NCBI GenBank assembly: GCA_030278955.1
Contig: JAOANR010000004.1
Span: 13,380,428-13,444,427, forward strand
Direction of reading: 5' to 3'
DNA length: 64,000 bases
Source of the DNA: Hygrophila difformis
Taxonomy: Eukaryota; Streptophyta; Magnoliopsida; Lamiales; Acanthaceae
Of this stretch, positions 52,804 to 64,000 are shown piece after piece (the stretch's first letter is position 1; every line of letters starts with the position of its first letter). The notes under the pieces were generated by a model that worked only from the letters and a program-made list of their open reading frames with translations, was not told where the DNA came from and searched no databases. The position numbers were made by a program, and so were the translations under genes.

Positions 52804-53578
52804 TTTTTTTTTGTTTAAATTTTTTTTGGAAGAGCCGAAGCCTGATAGCAATGAAGAAAAAAGAAGAAAAAAAAAAAAGCTAAAATCATAAAAACGGGAG
52901 TGAAACTTGATCATGGGGAACTATACGCCGGATGCATCCACCGCTAAATCCCCAGCAACAAAGTCCGGAGGGAGCGCGGAGCGCCCAAGTTGTGTTGAAC
53001 TCCTCAATGGATGGCTAAACTTTCAGCAACACGATTACCTTCACAAAAGACATAGTAAACTGTATAGTCCTCAAACTCTCTATGTTTATCATCAATCCTG
53101 AGCAGAATTAGGCCTGAGGGTGGAAGGGATTGTTGAGTTCAACAAGTTAATGGTGGAAGCAGAATCTGAATAGCAAGTGATGCGAGTAATTCCCATGTTA
53201 GCTACAAATTCCAATTCAGTAGCCAAAGCATGTAATTCCGCAAAATTGTTGGAATGTTGGCCTAAGTAACCGCACCCTCCCCAAGCCAATGTCCATCATC
53301 ACTCCTAACAACAAATCCGAATCCCGAACGACCTAAATTTCTGAATGAACTCCCATCAATATGGAGAATGGTGCCACTCACACCCTTCACATTCCAATTA
53401 ACTATATGAATGTGATCAGAAGCCAGAAAAGGATTAGAACAGGCAAAATCAATATCATTGGTGACCCTTCTAATCTCCTGAGTAACATCCCAAGTCGGTC
53501 GATATTTATCTCTAAAGACTCTAGCATTACGCTTAAACAAAAAAATCCACAAAGCCACAACAAAGCCGCAAAAAACCC
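52804..53578 (-). pseudogene. 5'-truncated LINE: end of zinc region and RNase H
   Basis: On the minus strand the frame 53558-53262 has ALWIFLFKRNARVF, the usual WxxWxxRNxxxF lead-in, then the first RNase H Asp in ILHIDGSSFRNLG. After a frameshift near 53275 the frame 53289-53092 gives NNFAELHALATELEF (Glu) and ITCYSDSASTI (Asp), then a stop before the last Asp. The tail is the T-rich run around 52804-52827. Non-functional. Confidence 0.82.
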
Positions 53579-53589
53579 CTAAGTGTTAT

Positions 53590-54430
53590 TGCATTTAGTC
53601 CAATGCAATAATATGCATAAGAAAAAATCACTTTGTGTGCTTCTCAACGCATAAAGAATTCAATAAATAGCCCTAGGCTAAGGCATGAACGTTACAATTT
53701 ATTAACAATATCACAAATTAACAATTCCACAAGCTATTCCACAATCCTCATGGGTTACATAATCATTCCATAAATCTTAAATAACATTAGAAGAAGTCTA
53801 GACAAGAATTGGAGCAAGAAATTAGACAATTAGACATAAAAATCTCATAAAAGAGGTAAACAACGCCCTCCCGCGCACACGGCGCGGGCGCCGAGCCTCT
53901 CGAGCGCGTGCCTACCTTGCGCTCTGTCTTCTCCGGCAGATTAGTTCGCCTGATCGCGTTCTCGCTGGAAATCACCATCAAAACTCCCCAAAACACGTAA
54001 TTTATGCACATAAAACCCTTGCCTAATATCTTCCGACAATTATATGCCTCAAACCAATGATTCCAAGCCACAATCCACCAAATCCATCCCAAAATTCTCG
54101 AAAAACCTAACATCAACAACACCTCCACATCACCACCAATCAAATGAAAATAATATCAAAACGAAGGGAGACATGGGAGTCTTCACTTACCAATAAGTGA
54201 TTAATCGATCTCCAAGACTTCGCAATGAATTGAGTGGAAGTTCCACTCCTTCCCTTACTCTGCTATGACCGATCGGTCTCCCTCTCCCTATCTCCAATTC
54301 TCAAAAATCTGAAAATGATCCCAAAATAACTCAAAACACCTATTTCGGTCACACTCTGAAGTTAGGTTACATTCTAATCAAAACACAAAATAAATGCACG
54401 ACCCAAATTTGAATGATTCGGGTCATTACA
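53590..54430 (-). repeat. 3' LTR (partial) of a decayed Gypsy element
   Basis: The minus strand begins TGTAATGACCCGAATCATTC (54430). The block AAGAATTCAATAAATAGCC and following sequence, through ATCGATCTCCA and GACCGATCGGTCTCCCT, recur at 63290-64000. The terminal part equivalent to 62281-63220 is missing here. Confidence 0.83.
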
Positions 54431-54484
54431 TTTCTCCCCTTACGATCATTAATTCTCTGAAATGCATAATCAATAACATGATCA

Positions 54485-55300
54485 TCAATGAACCTTATCC
54501 TTTTCATCGATCACCTGAACTGGATACCTCTCATACTCAAGACTGGCATCTAATTCAACATCATTAGGCTGAATAATCTTAGATGGATCAGAAAGAAACT
54601 TCCGAAGTTGAGAAAATATGGAATACATCATTGGCTTGACCCACTTCAGCTTGCAATGCCAACCTTTATGCCACTTTCCCAACCCTCTCAATAATCTCAT
54701 AGTGCCCAATGTATCTCAGGATTAGCTTGCCATTCTTATCAAACCGGTGTACCCCTTTCATAGGCAATACCCGCAACATCACCTAATCTCCAACAACAAA
54801 CTCTACATCACGATGGTACTCTGAATGTCAAATGCAGAAGCTCACAACATATCCTCTAATGTCCTGATGGTCCGCTCTGTCTGACCATCTGACTGAGGAT
54901 ACCATGCAGTGCTCATGCTAATCTAAGTGCCAAAAGTTTTCTGAACATCCTTCCAAAACTTGGACAAAAACTTGGAATCCCGATCAAACACTATCACCCT
55001 TGGGAATCCAAACCTCTTAACAACATGCTGAATATAAGCCTGTGTAAGCTGACTCATACTCCGTGTCAATCTCATAGGTATGAAAACTGTACTCTTAGTC
55101 ACTCGATCAACCACCACTCAGATAGTATCCATCTTCTTTACAATTTGGGGTAACCCCGTCACAAAATCCATGGAAATCGATTTCCACTTCCATTCAGGAA
55201 CTGCTAGTGGCTGCAGCAAACCCATCGTCGTCGGGCTCATATGTTCAACCTTCACTCGCTGGCATGTAGCACACTTAGCCACATAATCAGCTATATCTCT
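54485..55300 (-). pseudogene. Gypsy integrase region, decayed
   Basis: Two minus-strand pieces are readable. 55117-54923 has MVVDRVTKSTVFIPM and YIQHVVKRFGFPRVIV followed by the catalytic Asp in FDRDSKFLSKFWKD. 54709-54485 has the C-terminal part (SDPSKIIQPNDVELD and RYPVQVIDEKDK) and stops before any chromodomain end. The stretch between them, including the Glu-bearing helix, is frameshifted. The Cys pair of the zinc-binding region is faintly visible near 55265. Confidence 0.8.
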
Positions 55301-55616
55301 TCATGTTGTTTCACCAATAGGTTAGTCGGATGTCTTTATACATTTTCGTGACCCTTGGATAAACAGAATAATGAGTAGTGTGCGCCTCATCCATGACTTT
55401 TTCTTCAGGTCATCATAACACTCAGGAATTCACTATCTGTTGCCATGTCTCACCATCCCCTTATCATCAATTCTGAAACCCGAGCCTTACCCTCCCAAAT
55501 TTTCTGTCTCAACACCGCCATCTCTTCACTATCATGCTGACCAGCGAATGTCTCATGAATCAAGGATGGTGTTTCGACTAACATGTTTAAAGTGTGTTGA
55601 ATAGAGCCAGAAGAAA

Positions 55617-56342
55617 CTACTCGAACCTCAAGTAGTTCTCTGTGCCATTAGGTATCACTCCCCAACATGCCACTATGTGATGCTCCTTTCTACTCAAAGC
55701 ATCTTCCACCCGGTTCGCCTTCTCCTCGATATACTGAATGTCAGTGTCATAGACTTGTAGCAGTTCCATCCACCTTCTTTGTCTGCCACTCATATGATCT
55801 GACGTGTACAAATATTTCTTATTCTTATGATCTGAATAAATCATACATTTAGCCCCATACAGGTAGTGTCTCCAGATCTTCAGAGTAAGAACTACAGTTG
55901 CCATCTCCAAATCATGTGTCGGATAATTCTGCTCATGTGGCTTAAGCTGTCGAGATGCATAAGCGATCACCTTTCCATTATGCATCAACACACAACCTAA
56001 ACTCTTAAGTGAGGCATCAATATAAACCTCATACTCACCTAATTCATCAGGTAGTACCAAAACAGGTGCCCTTATCACGTTCTTCTTTAGAAGCTCGAAT
56101 GTCTGCTCACAATCATCATCCCACTGAAATCTTACACTTCTCTCAATAATCTCGTAAAGGGGTCTAGCAATACTAGAAAACCCCTCAATAAACATGCAAT
56201 AGTAGCCTATAAGTCCCAAAAAACTCCGAATATCCCCTACATTCTTCGAGGCTTGCCATTTCAACACGGCTTGTACCTTAGCATGATCAACTGATATACC
56301 TTTACCAAAAACAATGTGTCCCAGAAAAGACATCTTTTCCAA
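55617..56342 (-). pseudogene. Gypsy RT end and RNase H, one open segment
   Basis: 241 codons are open: SFLGHIV near the start, [16 protein letters not shown], then RNase H with [15 protein letters not shown] (Asp), [20 protein letters not shown] and SDHKNKKYL, ending after [17 protein letters not shown]. It resembles the same region of the intact element at 37422-42107 but is clearly diverged. Confidence 0.85.
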
Positions 56343-56643
56343 CTATATTTCACATTTGGAGAGTTTGGCATACAGCTTATGCTCCCGCAATATATTCAAA
56401 GCTGTTCTTAAATGACCCGCTTATGCTTCACGAGTCAGCGAATAAACCAGGATATCATTATTGAACACAACCACACACACATCCAGCAGTGGACATAATA
56501 CTATGTCCATAAGATCCTTGAGGATCGCTGATCTGTAGTCAAACTGAAAGGCATGACAGTGAATTCAAAGTGTCCATAGAGAGTCGTAAAAGCAGTCTTA
56601 GGCCTATTCGCCTTCGCCACCCTTATCTGGTGGTAACCTGACC

Positions 56644-56856
56644 TTAGATCAATCTTGCTGAATACACTGCCGCCATTAAATGATCAAACAGATCCTTAAT
56701 ACGAGGCAATGGATACTTGTTGTTCACCGTTGTCCGGTTTAAACCCCTATAATCGATACATATCCATGTTGAACTAAAATTCTTTTTAATAAACAACACA
56801 CGAGCTCCCCGAAGGCAATCTACTCGGCTGAATATACCCCTTACTATTAAGATCAT
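56644..56856 (-). pseudogene. Gypsy RT N-terminal fragment
   Basis: Contains [18 protein letters not shown] and [10 protein letters not shown], the conserved start of the Gypsy RT. The catalytic IDD block lies in a damaged stretch between this and 56342. Confidence 0.82.
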
Positions 56857-56954
56857 TCAACTGATCCTTCAACTCCTTCAGTTCAACAAGAGCCATACGG
56901 TAAAGAGCCTTAAAAATAAGAGTTGCATCTCAGCTCCATAGTAAAATCAATCTC

Positions 56955-57143
56955 TCAAGCAGGTGAAAGACCAGGAATTTCATCGGAAAATACATCCCCG
57001 AACTCAGATACAACCGGGACATTTGAAACAACTGGAACCTCTATTTGGAGATCTCTCATTTGCCACAGGAAAAGAGAATAACCCCTGCGCATTAAGTCAC
57101 ACAACGAAGCAACACCATGATGACAATCACTCATGACTATCAT
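56955..57143 (-). pseudogene. Gypsy protease-RT linker fragment
   Basis: Reads CDLMRRGYSLFLWQM and VVSEFGDVFSDEIPGLSPA, corresponding to the linker before RT (compare [16 protein letters not shown] in the intact element). It is cut upstream by the insertion near 57159. Confidence 0.8.
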
Positions 57144-57158
57144 TTTCGTCCAATTTAG

Positions 57159-60100
57159 TGTCTTGATGACAAGTTTCTGGTCATGTTTTCATAGATTTTT
57201 AATGAATAATTGGAGAAAATATGAAAAGATTTTGGAAAGATCAAGACCAGGAAGATATTTGGAAATTGCATAAAAATAGCCTGAAAGTTGTAAATTTTAA
57301 CATAAATGTTTCACGCTACGTTTTTATCTGAATTAATCCTTGCTTTGTTGATTAAGCATGAGACAAGCTGTAAAGCTCGCAATAAACATTGCGAGGACCT
57401 CAGAGTTGTAATCCGGACTTGATCAAAGAAAATGTGCAAGACTAAACACTACGCGATAATCAAACTGACATTGCGAGCAGACGAAGACTACGCGAGTTGT
57501 GAAGCTGGAAGAGTTATAGCGAGAGGAAGTCTTGAAGAAAGATTGAGAATTATCTCGCTTTAACATGAAAAGCATCTTTATGTTAACTTACGCTTTGAAG
57601 GAACTGGGACAAGGTGTGAGGAGAGCTACTCTGACGCGAGGGTTATCATCCAGGCGGAAAGAAGTGTCTGTGCACATCTATAAATAGGACCCTTGGGAGA
57701 TCAGCTCAAGCAATTGGAGGACGAAAGAATAGCTCAAATTCTCCCGTTCATTTTTAGAGTTTTCATAGGTAGGGTAGCTAGGGTTTAATTCTGCAAATTA
57801 TCTTCGTGTTCTTTAGATCTGTAATTGGATTTGCAATTAGATTTCTTTGAATTCTGTTTAGTAGTTTAGTTTGAGAGTAATCTGGAGAGAGGATTTGCTA
57901 TCAGGATGATTCTGTTCAATCATTACGACGATCACCATCTTGTTTTTACCGACTTCATCGATCGAATTCGCGATATTCTGGTTTTAATCGGATTTCTAGG
58001 TGTACTCGTTTACATTTTTCTTCTGAAAATTTTGATATATGAAGGAAGATCAGACGTTAAATCTCTTGTTTGTTTTATCTTTTGATTGCAATCTTGAATG
58101 TTACATCAAATTCAGTATTCTTTAATTCTGTTTGAGAATAGTATAAACTTCGAATGCAATGTTCGCTTGTGAAACCATTATGAATTTGTTAAACAGATTC
58201 ACAGATTCATGCTGGTATCATCTTTTCAACTTGAAATCTGGTTGACGTAATTACTCAGGAAGTCTGAATTTTGTATTCGAGTTAGGTATTAATCTAGCAG
58301 AGTTATCGATTCCATGAAATCTCCTGTTATTAGTATACTTTGATCTTAACTCTTATTGCAATATTTAAAGATTAATGTTTAGAAATACTTGAAGTTCCTA
58401 AAGACCCACGCAGTGTTAATCATCGCGTGACAATCTCAATCTCTCTGAGGTTTCGAATTCTATCTTCGCTGTGTTCTCAATGAATGAATGTTGCGAGGAG
58501 GAGTTATATTCGATCTCAGGATTTGACATTTTCCTTCATATAAGGATTAATCCTCACTACATTCATCACAAGGATTGGCGCGATGAATAATCCTTTTTAC
58601 TTCACTCTTAAACAAGTTATATCAGGACCCTCGCGATGTTCAATTGGATAAAGCGAGGGAACAATCTTGATATAGCATTAGAATTGGTTCCTATTTTTAG
58701 GAAGCCAAAGATTGATCTCTTATATATATACATATATCCTCTATTTTATAAGTGAGAATTAAGTAACCTCGCTGCATTCTTACATATCTTATTGCGAGGA
58801 ACTCAATTCTCGATATTATCCAAATCTGAGGAACATTCTATGAATAATAGCTCCCTCCACGCTGTTCAGATATAGCGCGCGGAAAATTAGAGTGTTCATA
58901 GTTTGAAACCCAATATAGTTACTGCGAGCTGTCTTGGACACTTATTTTGCAGAATTATTCCTTAAATCTTTTTCATAGGAAAGTAATTTCCTAATTCTGT
59001 CTAGCTCTTAATCTATATTTTAGGAGCACCCTAGCATTTTGCTTAAGAGGATTCAGAACCCTCATCGTTTCTTTATACATTTATTACTACTTTTACCTAT
59101 GATATTTTGAGATGAGTATTCTTACTTCTTAATATAAATTCACATTACATATTTGTATTTCACATCATTACTTTCATAAGCACACTGAGAGAGATGATGA
59201 TATAAATTTTCTCAAACATCTTTTACTCAGGTTGATTAAGAACAACCTTGTTCTTTAGTTGGACATTTAGTACCTGTCGTTTAAAAGGGAAAGATGTTTC
59301 AAAAATCATCTTTTGTCCCAATAATTAATGAGAATTTGGAAGAGTTAATCTCCAGGGTTCATAGCCTTATGATATTCTAAACATCCGCTATGGGTAGGAG
59401 GTTAAGCAACTTGCTGATTTTCATTAATCCTGAATTAAGTCATGGGTATTTGTATTTATTTACAGAGAAATCTTATGCTAAAACATTTGTGTGAATGCGA
59501 GTAGTCCAGATAAGTCAAGGACTTTGATTAGCAAATTCATCTTGATATACTTACAGGACTCTTATTTCTTATAAATACTTGATGGAATTACTTTGAGAAG
59601 TTTGAGTCTTGTGCAACCCTTGGATGATAGATTTAAATACTAGCTTTTCCATTTCTTGTAGAGGACATCCAAGATAGGAGCATAAAATATCTTCCTATCC
59701 TCAAAGTAATGAGAGGACAACCTCAAGTTCAGATTAGTGCATGATGGTTTAGATGTGACCTTGAGCTTTCAAAGGCTTAATCTGAATTTGAAAGAGACAG
59801 ATTAAGTGATAATTCTAAAAGCTTTTGTTAAGAAATGAGTCTGACCGATCATTTCTTAATAATAGTATCTCATGATTTCAGTGCTTAAAATGTCATGACA
59901 CTGGATCACCAGTACTTGTCTTGGGAAAGTGATCATAGACATGAAGAATTGATTAACTTGCATAGAAGATTCATCTTGTCTCACTGAGCTTTCATTCTAT
60001 TACTTTTCTTAGAAGTATGACTGCCCACCTTAGTCCTATTTTGTTTGATTGTCATTAAGTCCACAATATCTTTTAACTCATGAATCCATAAATTCATTCA

Positions 60101-60415
60101 ATCCATTCATGCTTACTTTTAATACTGCTTTCCTTTATTTTCTTAGAGCTTTTATGCACTTATTTCTCTGCATTTATTCATTAGATTTAATCATTACTCC
60201 ATCATGGACCAAAGGATGTATTGGTATCCTAAGATTTATAATGTTGTTAAAGCACTTCTATCGTCTTACTCTCCAGACAACGATCCCGACAATTAAAATA
60301 AATACTGCAAGCTTGATACCGTGCGCTTTCGGTAGGCAAATTAGGCATGCTCTTAAACAATCCTATAAGAATTAAAGTTTAAAGAGATTTGAGAGTTATG
60401 TAGCAGGTTTGGGCC
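57159..60415 (+). mobile_element. Noncoding 3.26-kb insertion, probable solo LTR
   Basis: It splits the Gypsy gene between protease and RT. It begins near TGTCTTGATGACAAG and has a TATA box TATAAATA at 57679-57686 followed by a typical leader, consistent with a plus-strand LTR promoter. Near its right end lies a block with CAACGATCCCGAC and ATACCGTGCGCTTTCGGTAG (about 60277-60340), reminiscent of the LTR ends of Athila/Tat-type Gypsy elements. It carries no gene-length frame. I could not identify a target duplication, so the borders are approximate. Confidence 0.55.
57679..57686 (+). promoter_or_regulatory. TATA box of the probable solo LTR
   Basis: TATAAATA in the context ATCTATAAATAGGACCC. 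A start about 30 bp downstream would fall near 57712. Confidence 0.6.
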
Positions 60416-60441
60416 TAAAAGCTTCACACCACGATGGCGAG

Positions 60442-60858
60442 TCAGCAAGACAGAATCAAAGAGGGTCGATAAGAGACATACTTACCAAGAGGATCTCGAA
60501 AAAAAATGCGTGGAATACCACAATCAATCACAACATGATGGCGAGTCATCCAATCCATGCCCAGAATCACATCAAAGTCAGTAAGACTAATGACCACCAA
60601 GTCTGCCCTGAAATCACGACACTCGATGCTTAATACCGCATCACGCCACATGTGATCACTTCGGATAATATCACTTCGATGGTAAAGAAACCGGCATCTG
60701 GTAGCGCACAACAGTTCTACTCTGTGCTCCCGCACAAATCGCCAAGCCACGAAAGAACACGGGGCTCCAGAATCAAACAGTACTAAAACAGAATGACTTG
60801 CAACAATAACAGTACCTAAACAGGGTACAAAGTTCACAAAGCAAGAATAAATCAACAA
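60442..60858 (-). pseudogene. Gypsy protease region
   Basis: The frame holds VLVLFDSGAPCSFVAWRF, the aspartic protease active site (DSGA), and [17 protein letters not shown], the conserved end of the domain. It stops at 60442 close to the inserted element. Confidence 0.85.
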
Positions 60859-61120
60859 CTAAAAACAACTACAGGAGTTAAAACACACTGCAGAATATCA
60901 TCCCTGCGATCCGCCTCAGCACGGTACATCATATTCAATCTACCCCCTCTATCAGCTCGAATTGGCCTACCTCGCCCTGCATGAGGACATTCAGCTCGGC
61001 GATGCCCCACCCTAAAATTTTCAACAGTGGTGACAACTCATTTATCATGTCCAACCTCCCTAACTGGGAATGCGGCCACCACCCATACCCACATCAGCTC
61101 GGACACCATCACGGCTACCC

Positions 61121-62054
61121 CTAACGGTTGTCTAACCCCTCTGGTCGCCACCCCAGTGTCCCTCTCGACCATTTTCCCTGTTTGGTTTCCTGTTTTGTCA
61201 ATGCTGGCATTGAATCTAAAGCCTCATATAGAGTATCGTACAATCTGTATCCAAATGGATGCTTGATCTCTACTTTGAGGCCTGCAATAAAGCGGCGGAC
61301 CTCATCCTTCTCAAATGGCATTACCTCTGGAGCATTCCTCATCAGCTTCACAAACTTCATGTGATAAGCAGTCACACTCATATTCTTAGTCTGCCTGAGA
61401 CTCAGAAATTCCACCTTATTTGCTTCAAGTACGTGAGGAGGATAAAAATGTGAACTGAGTGCCTTAATGAACCGCTTCCAGTTGAACCTGACCTACTGAT
61501 TAGGTCATTCTCTTGGGTTCTCCACTAATGTAAAACTTCCCCTTCCGTTTAATAGGAAGCAACCTGCACTTTCTGATCCTCGAGGTAATTAATATTTTCC
61601 AGAACCCTGCCCATCTGGTACTTTCATTTCTCCAAGTCAGATGGTGTAACACCTCCTGTAAACTTTGGTGGATGATGTTTTATGGACAAGTCCACATAAT
61701 CCATATGAGCTGGGATGGGTATAGAGTAGGCTGAGCTGCTGGCTGGTGCAAATTCTGAACTAGCTGCGCCAGCTGTTGGAGGAATGCCATTGGATTGAAG
61801 GCAGCATCCCCTTGAAGTGGCTGGCCCACATAAAGTCCCTGTGTAGCAGGTGGCACCTCATGCGCGGGTGGGCGAGGAGGCAAACCATCATTCCTTTGTT
61901 CAACATCCTCAGGTTGAACCACATTCTCCATCTCCTCAATCAAATAATATCCTGCCCTGTCCCCAACTGGCCGGTCGGAATTCCTGCAGGGTCTTCCCCG
62001 ATGCCCAGTTCGTTTAGCGCGATTAGAAAGCATTTTGAATTGTAAAACAAACAC
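61121..62054 (-). pseudogene. Gypsy gag region, fragmented
   Basis: 62054-61680 gives an N-terminal, Pro/Gln-rich gag start (ending in NLHQPAAQPTLYP). 61414-61121 gives MEFLSLRQTKNMSVTAYHMK and FIAGLKVEIKHPF, the C-terminal half of the retrotransposon gag domain. The middle (about 61420-61680) is out of frame. A Cys-rich knuckle may lie near 60990-61030 on the minus strand but is not readable as a single motif. Confidence 0.78.
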
Positions 62055-62157
62055 AACATATTCATAGTCCCCAATGACTGTGAAATCACAAGGATCGTGA
62101 CTGGATTACATGGTTCTCTCACAATTTCCCAACTGTGACTTAACCTGATATGGGTAT

Positions 62158-62187
62158 AAATAATAATAATAATGATGATGATGATGA
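62158..62187. repeat. Short (AAT)n(GAT)n microsatellite in the Gypsy leader
   Basis: About five AAT and five GAT units in the untranslated leader. Confidence 0.85.
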
Positions 62188-62267
62188 AATTATACCCTAC
62201 ATGCATCCCACATACAACTCATCGTCTATGTCTACACCAGTTTTAATAGGATAAAAGAGCACACATG

Positions 62268-62279
62268 CACTGATACCAC
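62268..62279 (-). promoter_or_regulatory. Primer-binding site of the decayed Gypsy element
   Basis: On the minus strand TGGTATCAGTGC lies next to the 5' LTR. It differs slightly from the initiator tRNA-Met complement seen at 42771-42784. Confidence 0.75.
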
Positions 62280-62280
62280 T

Positions 62281-64000
62281 CGCAAGCGTTACCGGCATAT
62301 TAACTATCATCAACTAGTGGGCAGCTACTTTAAAAAAAACTAGTATAAGGCTGAATACAATCCTACAATGATTAAATAATACCACATAGACATTAAACAA
62401 GTCTAAACATAACTCAAATATAATCCGAACACGCTATCGAGGCCACCAGCCTCATAATTTAGCAACAGACAACAAACAAATATCTCAAATAAGGGGCTAC
62501 CAGCCCAATAGAGTAAATCACATAAGGCCACATGCCGCCAGAATATAAATTCTAGGCTCACAGGTCTCAACTAGCAATTAATCCAAATATCCAGGAAAGA
62601 CAACAACGGAGTATCATATAAATGTAATAAAATAAGCCATAAGAATCCTATCTATGTGATCTCCCAAAACCGAGACCCCAATCATGCTCCAATATCTCCA
62701 AGAGGATTTATGAAACAAACGAAGTAAAGGAGTCAATACAACGTACTGAGCAAGGGATATGCATGCAGCGGAATACGGGGGCAATTTATAATAATAAGCA
62801 TAAATAGAGCATAATATAAATAAAGCAGATAAAACATCACACCGTCCTATACCGGTGCTTCAAACCACAACCATACAATTAATGCAAGTGATGCATGACC
62901 TAACATACACCTATCTCACCGATATGCAAATGCAATGAGTATGCCTAGCCGACACCTAAAAATTCGGGCGGTATGAACTTACGAGTGAGGATATCATCAA
63001 CTCCAACCCGTTACAGGGTAACATACACCATCACCACATGGACCATATGCTACACAGCCAAATCGTAGGCATAACAACCAAATTACAGGTATAATAGCTA
63101 AATCACAAGCATAACAGCTAAAATCCACCCCCTCATGGCCATCGGGATTCTACAACACTCATGAAGGCTACCCGATCAAATCATAACCATCATAACAACA
63201 GATTGGGTTAAATAATCATCAATTCCAATGCAATAACATGCATATGAAAAATACCTTGATGCTCCGACACCTAATCACTTCGTATGCTTCTAAACACAAA
63301 GAATTCAATAAATAGCCCCTAGGCTAAGGCATGAACGTTACCATTCATTAATCAATTTTTTTTTTTAAAATATCACGAATTAAAAATTCCACCAAGCTAT
63401 TCAACAATCCTCACGGGTTAAATAATCATTCCATAAATCTTAAATAACATTAGAAGAAGTCTATATAAGAATTGGAGTAAGAAATTAGACAATTAGACAT
63501 AAAAAAATCTCATGAAAAGAGGTAAACAACGCCCTCCCACGCACACGGCACGGGCGCCAGGCCTCTCGAGCGCGTGCCTACCTCACGCTATGTCTTCTCC
63601 GGCAGCTCAGTTCGCCTTATAGCGTTCTCGCGGGAAATCACCACCAAAACTCCCCAAAACACGTAATGCACATAAAACTTGCCTGATATCTTCCGACAAT
63701 TATACGCCTCCAAACCAACGATTCCAAGCCACAATCACCAAATCCGTCCCAAAAGTCTACCAAAAACCTAACATCAAGCCCTTTAAACGAAAATAATATC
63801 AAAATAAAGGGGTAAACGAGAGGAATCACTTACTAATAAGTGATTAATCGATCTCCACGAGTTTGTGAGGAATTAAGTGAAAATTCCACTCCTCTTCTTA
63901 CTCTCCTTTGACCGATCGGTCTCCCTTTCCCTTTCTTCAAGAATAAAATAACTAAAAATGACCCCAAAACAATTCAAAACACCTATTTGGGCTACACCTG
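62281..64000 (-). repeat. 5' LTR of the decayed Gypsy element, cut by the window end
   Basis: 63224-64000 corresponds to 53590-54358 in the 3' LTR. By comparison about 70-90 bp more lies beyond the window. The segment 62281-63220 has no counterpart in the 3' LTR. Confidence 0.8.

Larger units (their letters stand above)
53590..64000 (-). mobile_element. Decayed Ty3/Gypsy retrotransposon, continues past the window
   Basis: Minus-strand order: 5' LTR (62281 to beyond 64000), primer-binding site, gag, protease, a 3.26-kb foreign insertion, RT, RNase H, integrase, polypurine tract (AAGGGGAGAAA at 54441-54431) and 3' LTR. Multiple stops and frameshifts separate the domains, and the LTRs differ by many substitutions and indels, so it is much older than the element at 33985-46201. 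Confidence 0.85.

Noticed and set aside
60049..60375. 108-codon plus-strand frame in the inserted element
   Set aside because: AT-rich, no domain, and lies in a probable LTR.
57100..60450. Similarity of ACACCATGATG (57110) and ACACCACGATGG (60427) as a target duplication of the insertion
   Set aside because: Too degenerate and too long for an LTR element's 5-bp duplication; may be chance.

Overview
This is a stretch of plant nuclear DNA, most likely from a eudicot. The evidence is an intron-containing methyltransferase gene with plant-type sequence, a nuclear tRNA-Leu, Stowaway-, Tourist- and hAT-type MITEs, a plant-type Helitron, tRNA-derived SINEs, plant L1-type LINEs whose ORF1 carries a DUF4283 domain and whose ORF2 ends in RNase H, and Ty3/Gypsy elements primed by initiator tRNA-Met. 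I cannot name the species. Only one protein-coding host gene (2925-6454) and one tRNA gene (20408-20488) look intact. Nearly everything else is mobile DNA and its debris.

Layout. 1-2340: a 435-bp (TTA)n tract, a second trinucleotide tract and two related fold-back elements with a short tandem-repeat core. 2925-6454 (minus): a five-exon SETD6/Rubisco-LSMT-like lysine methyltransferase with a Stowaway MITE in intron 3. 6592-14891: a Tourist-like element that seems to enclose a hAT MITE and an L1-type LINE; the LINE is itself split between its zinc-binding and RNase H regions by a dimeric, internally nested MITE. 14895-16192: a 1.3-kb fold-back element. 16277-20170: Stowaway MITEs, SINEs and a LINE tail. 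20408-20488: tRNA-Leu(AAG). 20664-24772: a Helitron with both termini and a badly decayed helicase gene. 24776-25603: Tourist-like MITEs. 25890-29575: a segment bracketed by inverted repeats that holds two hAT elements with 8-bp target duplications and a broken polyol/sugar-transporter gene.

29888-50010 is one LINE insertion (LINE A, 18-bp target duplication) swollen from about 2.1 kb to 20 kb by nesting. A solo Gypsy LTR (31631-49650) sits in LINE A ORF1. A second LINE (LINE B, about 33364-48482) sits in that LTR. A nearly intact 12.2-kb chromodomain Gypsy retrotransposon (33985-46201, minus, one 1561-residue gag-pol frame) sits in LINE B. For the LTR-in-LINE and Gypsy-in-LINE steps, the interrupted reading frames line up again when the insertion and one target duplication are removed in thought, so the order of events is well supported. 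The solo LTR also holds 16 tandem copies of a tRNA T-arm/B-box motif (48496-49050).

50029-64000: SINEs, Stowaway, hAT and Tourist MITEs, another LINE tail, and a decayed Gypsy element (about 53590 to beyond the window end, minus) whose pol region is split by a 3.26-kb noncoding insertion with a TATA box, probably a solo LTR. There are no operons or cooperating host genes. The functional logic is that of successive transposon insertions around one host gene.
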